Source of the DNA: an uncultured Flavobacterium sp.
GTDB taxonomy: Bacteria > Bacteroidota > Bacteroidia > Flavobacteriales > Flavobacteriaceae
Length of the DNA stretch: 6,597 nt
Reading direction: 5' to 3'
Assembly (NCBI GenBank): GCA_945957245.1
Contig: CAMFLD010000162.1
Span: 1 to 6,597 of the forward strand
Both the position numbers and the translations under genes were made by a program. This document shows positions 1-4,879 of the stretch, piece by piece (the first letter of the stretch is position 1; each line of letters begins with the position of its first letter). The notes below the pieces were generated by a model. That model saw only the letters and a program-made list of their open reading frames with translations. It was not told the DNA's origin and searched no databases.

Positions 1-2
1 AC

Positions 3-147
3 AATTGCAATGGTATAATCATTTCATTGCAATTGCCTTTTACTTAAACTTACTTGTTTTTTGCCCTATTTTGTGGCTGTTTACAGCCATTGCAATGGTA
101 TTGAAGGGTAATTGCAATGATAATTGCAAAACCATTGCAATGGTTTT
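3..147. repeat. Phased array of palindromic ATTGCAAT repeats
   Basis: Five exact copies of the palindrome ATTGCAAT lie at 4-11, 26-33, 89-96, 111-118 and 134-141, with a sixth near-copy (ATTGCAAA) at 123-130. Three copies extend to ATTGCAATGGT (4-14, 89-99, 134-144); the others read ATTGCAATGAT (111-121) or, on the minus strand, ATTGCAATGAA. The last copy sits in a perfect 20-bp palindrome (128-147, AAAACCATTG and its complement). Successive centres are 22, 63, 22, 12 and 11 bp apart, close to whole helical turns, so the sites should face one side of the DNA. The array starts 22 bp downstream of the HTH gene's stop. An operator or iteron field bound by a dimeric protein, perhaps the adjacent HTH protein, is inference. 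The 128-147 palindrome might also end that gene's transcript. Confidence 0.75.
74..89. repeat. Short perfect inverted repeat inside the array
   Basis: TGGCTGT (74-80) and ACAGCCA (83-89) are perfect complements separated by two bases. This 16-bp palindrome abuts and shares its last base with the ATTGCAAT copy at 89-96. No T-run follows on either strand, so it is not a convincing intrinsic terminator. It could be a second binding site or a cruciform. Its function is unknown. Confidence 0.5.
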
Positions 148-169
148 CAGGATAGGTTTCAGGTAATTT

Positions 170-466
170 TTATTGAGAAGGAAATTTATTCATCTGCTGT
201 AAGGCAGTTAAGACTTCTGCCTTTTTGTAGCGTACTTTATTACCTATTCGGTAGGCGGGAATAATATTGTTTTTTGTCCAAGTCCATAAGGTTACAAGTG
301 AAACCGACAGCATTTTGGCTGTTTCCTCCCTTGTTAGAAGTTGGTCAGTCTGTTCGTTTGATTGTAATGTGTCAGCATTATTTTTTAATGCTAAAAGAAC
401 GCCGTTAATGATTTCATTTTTGAACTCTGTGGCATCGATGTTTTCAAGTTGCACTACGTTTTTCAT
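170..466 (-). CDS. Excisionase-type helix-turn-helix DNA-binding protein
   Basis: A 98-residue protein whose C-terminal half (about residues 43-90) has the pattern of the MerR-like/excisionase HTH_17 fold. It opens with LLTREETAKMLSVS, has a recognition-helix region VSLVTLWTWTK (55-65), and a wing IIPAYRIGNKVRYKKAEVL (68-86) in which R73, G75 and R79 match the usual YRIG..VRY signature. The N-terminal 40 residues are polar and probably helical. Such single-domain proteins are common in Bacteroidota integrative elements, where they act as recombination directionality factors or small regulators; the exact role here is inferred. The ATG at 466 is preceded by a GGAT-like purine stretch and, at 493-500, a good -7 box. 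The gene lies 60 bp downstream of the larger element gene in the same direction and directly upstream of the ATTGCAAT array, which it may bind. No integrase is visible. Confidence 0.85.
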   Translation of the reverse strand: MKNVVQLENIDATEFKNEIINGVLLALKNNADTLQSNEQTDQLLTREETAKMLSVSLVTLWTWTKNNIIPAYRIGNKVRYKKAEVLTALQQMNKFPSQ

Positions 467-492
467 ATCCTATAAATTTTTAAATTACAGGA

Positions 493-500
493 CAAACTTA
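493..500 (-). promoter_or_regulatory. Candidate -7 box for the HTH gene
   Basis: On the minus strand this reads TAAGTTTG, an exact match to the Bacteroidota -7 consensus TAnnTTTG, 26 bp upstream of the HTH start codon. No clear -33 TTTG is seen at the expected distance. Chance matches are fairly common in DNA this AT-rich, but the position is right. It would give the HTH gene its own transcript. Confidence 0.45.
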
Positions 501-526
501 ATTTCACTTAATGCCTAGGGGTACGC

Positions 527-1390
527 CTATTGATTCCCCTGCTTAATTTCATCTAACACTACTTTTACCTTTTCAGCGTGTTTATGCGAAGTGTATTTAA
601 AGCCGTCTTCTTTATTGTTAGGATTTAAAACCCTTATATTTCCGCTTATGGCTCTATTTGTAGTTTTATTATTGGGGTCTTTTAATTGAATAATTGCAAT
701 TATTTTTGCCAGATTGGTAGGTGAAAGGTTTTTTATCTTTTCCAATTCAAAAAAACCTATTTCATTCAGCATTGCAATTGAAAAAGGTAAGGAAATTGTT
801 TTAGGGTTGTAATCTTCAATTTCTTCAAAAAAAACAGGTTCGGTTTCATCCTGTGTATAATTATCAGGATATAGCACTTTTGCAAGTGAAATATATACAT
901 CTGTATTCTCTAATGAAATACCTCTGTTTTCCTTAATTGTAAAATCATTGAAGTCATTTAACATATAATGCATTTCAAATAAACGATTTTGATTTTGAAA
1001 TAATCTGCTTATCTCTTTAACTGCATTTAAAAAAGCAAAATTTTGAAGCAGTTTAGAAATGCTGTAATTTTTAGGTTTTTCAGAAGCTTTTATTTCATTA
1101 TATAATGGAACAATCTTTTTTGAAAATATCAAATTTATTTCGTCAGCTTCAAAATAAGAATATCTGTTATTGAAAAGTTCATAGAGCTTTTTCAACTCTT
1201 TGAATTTGGTTACTTCATTTCTCTTTTCGGGAAGGATATTACTTAAACAATCTTTTATATCTGCACACGCCAATCCAAAAGAAATTTTATCACTTTTACA
1301 CTGCACTAAATACTCTTTTATCTTAAATTCTATTCCTGAATAATACTTTCCATAAAAATATTCGTAATCGTTTTGATAATCGGCAGTCAT
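527..1390 (-). CDS. Element-associated protein of unknown function (weakly RteC-like)
   Basis: A 287-residue soluble protein without a signal peptide or membrane segments, rich in Lys, Glu, Asn, Phe and Tyr as expected of very AT-rich DNA. I do not recognise the family with certainty. Residues 1-140 are predicted mostly helical (for example FKELKKLYELFNNRYSYF, 63-80). Residues about 150-197 are acidic and probably a linker. Residues 199-287 look like a compact C-terminal domain with ISLPFSIAMLNEIGFFE (199-215), SPTNLAKIIAII (223-234), RAISGNIRVLNP (246-257) and a basic YTSHKHAEKV stretch (266-275). The order of hydrophobic helix, middle helices, R-x4-NIR and a final basic helix recalls the C-terminal part of RteC, the CTnDOT excision regulator, but the match is only architectural. 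Its place just upstream of an excisionase-like gene and beside a tRNA supports a mobile-element origin. Two exact ATTGCAAT sites lie inside the gene. The ATG at 1390 gives the longest frame. Confidence 0.7.
   Translation of the reverse strand: MTADYQNDYEYFYGKYYSGIEFKIKEYLVQCKSDKISFGLACADIKDCLSNILPEKRNEVTKFKELKKLYELFNNRYSYFEADEINLIFSKKIVPLYNEIKASEKPKNYSISKLLQNFAFLNAVKEISRLFQNQNRLFEMHYMLNDFNDFTIKENRGISLENTDVYISLAKVLYPDNYTQDETEPVFFEEIEDYNPKTISLPFSIAMLNEIGFFELEKIKNLSPTNLAKIIAIIQLKDPNNKTTNRAISGNIRVLNPNNKEDGFKYTSHKHAEKVKVVLDEIKQGNQ
689..704. repeat. Intragenic ATTGCAAT palindrome, copy 1
   Basis: A perfect 16-bp palindrome (AATAATTG and its complement) centred on ATTGCAAT at 693-700, inside the coding region of the unknown element protein. 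It shares the 8-bp core of the array at 3-147. It may be a distal binding site for the same protein, or a chance match in AT-rich coding DNA. Confidence 0.4.
771..778. repeat. Intragenic ATTGCAAT, copy 2
   Basis: An exact ATTGCAAT core inside the coding region of the unknown element protein, 78 bp centre to centre from the copy at 693-700. It is the last exact copy found: reading positions 779-6597 by eye gave none. Confidence 0.4.
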
Positions 1391-1479
1391 TTTAAAAATC
1401 TTTATTTGTATTATTAAGTCAACTTGGAATTTCTTTAATCTAAATTCTTTTTGGCTGGATTTTTTGTTTATTTACATTT

Positions 1480-1487
1480 CAAAAGTA
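1480..1487 (-). promoter_or_regulatory. Candidate -7 box for the unknown element gene
   Basis: On the minus strand this reads TACTTTTG, matching TAnnTTTG, 89 bp upstream of the ATG at 1390. It is the only match I see between that gene and the tRNA. No good -33 box accompanies it. Flanking short inverted repeats at 1500-1513 and 1514-1525 could be operators. Confidence 0.35.
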
Positions 1488-1499
1488 AACTTTTGCAGT

Positions 1500-1554
1500 T
1501 ACATTTTGATGTAATTGATTTCAATAAGGTTTATTTCAGTTAAATCAGTTAAAT
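1500..1554. repeat. Cluster of short inverted and tandem repeats upstream of the element gene
   Basis: Three small repeats follow one another: TACAT-tttg-ATGTA (1500-1513), ATTGA-tt-TCAAT (1514-1525), and a tandem 9-mer CAGTTAAAT twice (1537-1545, 1546-1554). They lie just upstream, in the minus-strand sense, of the candidate -7 box at 1480-1487, where regulatory sites would be expected. Each is short enough to arise by chance in AT-rich DNA; the close packing is what stands out. The rest of the 1391-1669 spacer shows no gene. Confidence 0.35.
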
Positions 1555-1595
1555 TTAAAAAAGGCTCAAAAAAAGGATGATGATTTTTTAAATTG

Positions 1596-1612
1596 GGACA
1601 ATTGTCGGACAA
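1596..1612. other. Candidate recombination site near the tRNA 3' end
   Basis: A 10-bp palindrome GACAATTGTC (1597-1606) is embedded in a direct repeat of GGACAA (1596-1601 and 1607-1612), about 60 bp from the 3' end of tRNA-Ser on the side of the presumed element. Repeated GGACA-type motifs beside a tRNA 3' end are plausible binding sites for a tyrosine integrase. The partner att copy would lie outside the window, so this is inference only. Confidence 0.3.
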
Positions 1613-1621
1613 AATAGAAAT

Positions 1622-1664
1622 AAAAAAATCGTAAACAATTGCAAATATGCTGTTTACGATTTTT
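1622..1664 (-). terminator. Intrinsic terminator downstream of tRNA-Ser
   Basis: A perfect 14-bp stem pairs 1624-1637 (AAAAATCGTAAACA) with 1651-1664, with a 13-nt loop. On the minus strand it ends in a run of seven T's (complement of 1622-1628). It begins six bases beyond the tRNA 3' end, as expected for a factor-independent terminator of the tRNA transcript. The loop contains CAATTGCAAAT, a near match to the ATTGCAAT core. Confidence 0.85.
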
Positions 1665-1669
1665 CATTG

Positions 1670-1756
1670 CAGAGAGGAAGGGATTCGAACCCTCGATGCA
1701 GTTACCCACATACAAACTTTCCAGGCTTGCTCCTTCAACCACTCGGACACCTCTCT
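1670..1756 (-). tRNA. tRNA-Ser, anticodon GGA
   Basis: The minus strand folds as a complete class II tRNA of 87 nt. The acceptor stem is AGAGAGG with CCTCTCT, followed by discriminator G. The D-arm is TCC/GGA around GAGTGGTTGAA. The anticodon arm is CAAGC-CTGGAAA-GTTTG, putting GGA at positions 34-36, which reads UCC and UCU serine codons. A long variable arm (ATGTG/TGCAT with wobbles, loop GGTAAC) is the serine/leucine-class hallmark. The T-arm is GAGGG-TTCGAAT-CCCTT. The CCA end is not encoded: the genome continues CAA after the discriminator. The gene is intact and followed by a strong terminator. The sequence on its 3' side looks acquired, which fits use of the tRNA 3' end as an integration target. 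It lies 61 bp downstream of ansA in the same direction; no clear promoter of its own was found. Confidence 0.97.
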
Positions 1757-1761
1757 TGGTT

Positions 1762-1789
1762 TGCGGTTGCAAAGAACCGTATTTTTTTT
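1762..1789 (+). terminator. Terminator-like hairpin reading rightward
   Basis: TGCGGTT (1762-1768) pairs with AACCGTA (1775-1781), with one G-T pair and a 6-nt loop, and is followed on the plus strand by eight T's (1782-1789). The layout is that of an intrinsic terminator for rightward transcription, yet the genes on both sides read leftward. It might block antisense transcripts coming out of the tRNA/element side from entering ansA. It could instead be a structure in the ansA-tRNA spacer with no terminating role. Confidence 0.45.
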
Positions 1790-1817
1790 GAGTTAAAAAA
1801 ACTTGTTGAATAATTTA

Positions 1818-2846
1818 TTATTGCATTTCTCCTCGAAGTGAAGTTTCAAATATAGTTTTGAAAACCGTCGGTGCTACGTTTTGTCCCAAAAGGTACATTA
1901 GTTTGGTAATAGCGGCTTCGGTAGTGATATCTTTTCCTGAAATTACTCCTATTTTCTTCAGTTGGGAACTGGTTTCATACTGTCCCATATTCACACTTCC
2001 ACCGGAGCATTGGGTTACATTGATAATATGAAGCCCATTTTTGATGGCTTTTTTCAAAGTATTTACAAACCAATCCTCTGTAGTGGCATTACCTGAGCCA
2101 TAAGTTTCCAGAATAATTCCTTTTAAATTTGGAATGGCAATTATTGCTGAGAGTACCGATTCATTGATGCCCGGAAACATTTTCACAATTACAACATTAC
2201 TATCTAATTTTTTGTGTACAATCAGCTTCTTTCCGGGTTGTTTTTTCAGAATTAAATTCGAATTGACATTCAAATGTACTCCCGATTCGGCCAAATGCTG
2301 GTAATTTGGCGATGCAAAGGCATTGAAATGCTCGGCATTGATTTTTGTGGTACGGTTACCTCGGTATAATTTATATTCAAAATAAAGGCAAACCTCTTGT
2401 ATGACGGATTTTCCTTTTTCCTGCAATGAAGCAATCTGTATTGCTGTAATCAGGTTTTCTTTCGCATCTGTCCTTAAATCTCCTATAGGCAACTGAGACC
2501 CTGTAAACACTACAGGTTTCCCAAGATTCTCAAGCATAAAACTAAGTGCTGATGCCGAATACGACATGGTATCAGAACCGTGGAGCACTACAAATCCATC
2601 AAAATTATTGTATTTTTCTTCAATGATTTCGGCTATATCAATCCATTTTTCAGGATTGATGTTAGAAGAATCTATAGGTTCCTTAAAAGAAACCGTTTCA
2701 ATATTACAATCTAAATGCTTGAGCTCCGGAATCTTTTGCAGGAGTTTCTTAAAGTTAAATGCTTTTAAAGCTCCCGTTTCAAAATCCTTTATCATACCAA
2801 TAGTTCCACCGGTATAAATAAGAAGTATGTTGGGTTTAGTCAGCAT
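1818..2846 (-). CDS. ansA: Type I L-asparaginase (cytoplasmic)
   Basis: A 342-residue enzyme expected to hydrolyse L-asparagine to aspartate and ammonia in the cytoplasm. The N-terminal motif IYTGGTIGM (10-18) supplies the nucleophile T12. The second motif HGSDTM (89-94) supplies the Ser/Thr-Asp pair (S91, D92), and K168 in RGNRTTK (162-168) fits the conserved lysine. The C-terminal part holds GIILETYGSGNA and the NVTQCSGGSVNMGQYETS region of the small domain. There is no signal peptide, and the length matches bacterial type I enzymes rather than the secreted type II. Residue 91 is Ser where the E. coli enzyme has Thr; this conservative change should keep function, and from memory it is common in this phylum. 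The ATG at 2846 overlaps the end of the acyltransferase gene by 11 nt, implying translational coupling as the last gene of the tatD operon. Confidence 0.95.
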   Translation of the reverse strand: MLTKPNILLIYTGGTIGMIKDFETGALKAFNFKKLLQKIPELKHLDCNIETVSFKEPIDSSNINPEKWIDIAEIIEEKYNNFDGFVVLHGSDTMSYSASALSFMLENLGKPVVFTGSQLPIGDLRTDAKENLITAIQIASLQEKGKSVIQEVCLYFEYKLYRGNRTTKINAEHFNAFASPNYQHLAESGVHLNVNSNLILKKQPGKKLIVHKKLDSNVVIVKMFPGINESVLSAIIAIPNLKGIILETYGSGNATTEDWFVNTLKKAIKNGLHIINVTQCSGGSVNMGQYETSSQLKKIGVISGKDITTEAAITKLMYLLGQNVAPTVFKTIFETSLRGEMQ

Positions 2847-3972
2847 TCTGGTATTTCGATTTGTTAACTACCGGATTGGCATACATTGATAGGAAACTTT
2901 CAACCATTTGTGGGTTGTTTTCATCAATTCTCATTTCCAATCTACGCTCAAACAACTGTTTTTCATTTTCTGTATAAAAACTGCTGTATTCGTTGGTTTT
3001 ATTCAGCAAATCGTAAGCAATATAATTGGTTGGCCACAATTTATAGCTTTGCAGAATAGAGTCATCAATGGTTTGTGCCAATGCCTGAATCTGCTGTTTT
3101 ACATTATCAAATTCTTCGGATATCTTATCTAGTTCAGTATCCAAAATATTTCCAATATGAATATGGATGCGTTTCTTTTGCCCAATAATTCCGCTTAACA
3201 ACGTGATGAAATCCTCATTTTTTTCTTTAATGTAAATCTCATCATTGGCTTCGGCAATCAACTGAGGCATTTTGAGCGCATCGGTAGGGTCATATTCATA
3301 GGAGATGGAAACCGGAACGATTTTAATCTTCTTGAAATACTCCATCAGATTTTCCTCTGTGGAACCCATAGCCAACATTTTCAATACTCCTGTATGAGTT
3401 GCGTCATTACCGTCTTTGGTTCTTCCTTCCCGTTGAGCTATCCAAACAGAACGATTTTCACGAAGCAGTAACTGAGCAATGTATTCTGACATCAATTTAG
3501 AACTTTCAAGCAATTCTCTTGGTGGCAGACCACGCTGCACAATAAAATTCCTATTGAGTTTCGACAGCGTTTTTAGGAACGATTTCTTAACCAAATTGTC
3601 TCCAATAGCTGAAGCCGTCATCACTAATCCATGGTCAAAAAGCGAAACATTCAGCAGCGAAGTATCTAAGATAATATCCCTGTGATTCGATATAAAAAGA
3701 TAAGATGTATTCGGTTCCAGCTTTTCAAAACCAGAGGTTGTTAATCCTTCCGAACTTTTCGCCAGAACTTTTTGTACCGATTTGTAAATGAAATTACATT
3801 GGAAATCACGAATGGAATGGGTTCTTTTGAGCTGCTCTTTCCATACTTCATCATCGAGTTCCGGGAACGTAAAACCCATTAATGCCTTCATCATCGGATG
3901 GTTGACAGCCGCCTGTATGGCTTCGTTCACTTCAGTATCGTAATACGGACGGATTTTGTCAAATTTCTGCAT
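2836..3972 (-). CDS. Glycerolipid-type (PlsC/PlsB-like) acyltransferase
   Basis: A 378-residue protein of the glycerol-phosphate acyltransferase superfamily, expected to move an acyl chain to a glycerol-phosphate or related hydroxyl acceptor at the inner face of the membrane. Motif I is ISNHRDIILD (94-103), block II includes FIVQRG (143-148), motif III is AQREGRTKDG (179-188), and motif IV is IVPVSISYEYDP (218-229). About 90 residues precede motif I and about 150 follow motif IV, so it is larger than typical PlsC (about 240 residues) and much shorter than PlsB. No strong transmembrane helix is evident. In motif I the spacing is H97-x5-D103, not the classical H-x4-D; D99 is also nearby. The exact substrate cannot be told. 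The gene is the middle of the tatD-acyltransferase-ansA operon, 63 bp after tatD, and overlaps ansA. The ATG at 3972 gives the full conserved N-terminus. Confidence 0.85.
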   Translation of the reverse strand: MQKFDKIRPYYDTEVNEAIQAAVNHPMMKALMGFTFPELDDEVWKEQLKRTHSIRDFQCNFIYKSVQKVLAKSSEGLTTSGFEKLEPNTSYLFISNHRDIILDTSLLNVSLFDHGLVMTASAIGDNLVKKSFLKTLSKLNRNFIVQRGLPPRELLESSKLMSEYIAQLLLRENRSVWIAQREGRTKDGNDATHTGVLKMLAMGSTEENLMEYFKKIKIVPVSISYEYDPTDALKMPQLIAEANDEIYIKEKNEDFITLLSGIIGQKKRIHIHIGNILDTELDKISEEFDNVKQQIQALAQTIDDSILQSYKLWPTNYIAYDLLNKTNEYSSFYTENEKQLFERRLEMRIDENNPQMVESFLSMYANPVVNKSKYQNAD

Positions 3973-4035
3973 CTTGGCTTACATTTTTGAATCACAAATG
4001 AACAAAAAAAAACTCACTTTTGGATGAATAAATGA

Positions 4036-4806
4036 TTAAATCCCAAAAACTGCTTTGGAATTTTCTGTCGTAATCCTGGCAATTTCCTCTATTGGCAACT
4101 GATACAGCTGGGAGAGTTTTTCGGCTACCAGTCTTGTATAGCTACTTTCATTTCGTTTGCCCCTAAAAGGTACAGGAGCCAGATAAGGAGAATCGGTCTC
4201 CAAAACAATGTGCTTCAAATTTATTTCATTCAAAAACTGGTCAATCTTTCCGTTCTTGAATGTGGCTACCCCTCCTATTCCTAATTTCATATTCAGTCCG
4301 ATTGCTCTTTGCGCTTGCTCGAAATCACCTGCAAAGCAATGGAAAATTCCAAATAAATCACCCGCCTTTTCACTTTCTAAAACCTCAAAAACGGCATCAA
4401 AAGCTTCACGACAATGGATGTTAATACCTAATTTGTATTTTTTGGCTAACCTGATTTGGTGTTGAAAAGCCTCCTGCTGGATATTCAGGGTCGTTTTGTC
4501 CCAATACATATCCACTCCGATTTCGCCAATAGCATAGAATTTATTCTTTGCCAATTCGGCTTCAACGTGTTCCAGTTCTTCCTTATAGGTTTCCGGCTTT
4601 ACATAACAAGGATGCAATCCCATCATCAGGAAAATATTTTCCGGGAACTGAGCCTGCAAATCGTACATTTTTTGGGTATAAGCGGAATCTATGGAGGGTA
4701 CAAAAAGTCTCGAAACTCCATTATCAATCGCACGCTGAATCATTTCGGTACGATCCTGATCAAATTCTTCGGAATAGAGATGGGTATGGGTATCAGTAAG
4801 AATCAT
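4036..4806 (-). CDS. tatD: TatD-family metal-dependent hydrolase (putative DNase)
   Basis: A 256-residue amidohydrolase-fold protein with all metal-site motifs of the TatD family: DTHTHL (5-10, with H7 and H9), GLHP (63-66), GEIGVD (94-99, with E95), IHCRE (130-134, with H131), FHCFAGD (155-161, with H156) and LETDSPYLAP (202-211, with D205), followed by PFRGKRNES. TatD proteins are cytoplasmic metal-dependent nucleases reported to act in DNA repair, with 3'-5' exonuclease or D-Tyr-tRNA-deacylase-like activities described for relatives. Length is normal for the family, and the start ATG lies two codons before the DTHTHL segment. It is first in a leftward operon with the acyltransferase and ansA. 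A -7 box at 4823-4830 probably drives all three genes. The paralogue group (TatD versus YcfH) cannot be fixed from this window alone. Confidence 0.93.
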   Translation of the reverse strand: MILTDTHTHLYSEEFDQDRTEMIQRAIDNGVSRLFVPSIDSAYTQKMYDLQAQFPENIFLMMGLHPCYVKPETYKEELEHVEAELAKNKFYAIGEIGVDMYWDKTTLNIQQEAFQHQIRLAKKYKLGINIHCREAFDAVFEVLESEKAGDLFGIFHCFAGDFEQAQRAIGLNMKLGIGGVATFKNGKIDQFLNEINLKHIVLETDSPYLAPVPFRGKRNESSYTRLVAEKLSQLYQLPIEEIARITTENSKAVFGI

Positions 4807-4822
4807 AATATTTTTAAAGTTG

Positions 4823-4830
4823 CAAAGTTA
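4823..4830 (-). promoter_or_regulatory. Candidate -7 box of the tatD operon
   Basis: On the minus strand this reads TAACTTTG, an exact TAnnTTTG match, 16 bp upstream of the tatD ATG, implying a very short leader. The box is part of a near-tandem CAAAGTTA/CAAAGTTTA (4823-4830, 4831-4839). No obvious -33 TTTG is present. It lies back-to-back with the protease-gene promoter. Confidence 0.5.
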
Positions 4831-4855
4831 CAAAGTTTACTACCGATTTTTAAGT

Positions 4856-4863
4856 TACATTTG
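4856..4863 (+). promoter_or_regulatory. Candidate -7 box of the aspartic protease gene
   Basis: TACATTTG matches TAnnTTTG exactly, 16 bp before the ATG at 4880. TTTA at 4836-4839, 16 bp upstream, could be a degenerate -33 element. If correct, the longer reading frame starting at 4820 would begin inside the promoter, which favours the start at 4880. Confidence 0.5.
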
Positions 4864-4879
4864 GCATCATTTAGCATTT

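Noticed and set aside
3..147. CRISPR array
   Set aside because: The repeated unit is only 8-11 bp and spacing is 11-63 bp, not the 25-40 bp repeats with equal-length spacers of CRISPR.
516..540. Hairpin AGGGG/CCCCT near the stop of the unknown element gene
   Set aside because: The stem is only 5 bp with a 14-nt loop and no T-run; too weak to call a terminator or attenuator.
1566..1772. 68-residue reading frame on the minus strand
   Set aside because: It runs straight through the tRNA-Ser gene and its terminator; the translation is an artefact of the tRNA sequence.
2566..3132. Plus-strand frames opposite ansA and the acyltransferase
   Set aside because: They are shadows of well-conserved genes, without recognisable motifs or promoters.
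4820..4879. Longer start for the aspartic protease
   Set aside because: The extra 20 residues overlap the TAnnTTTG promoter box and do not resemble a signal peptide or the family N-terminus.
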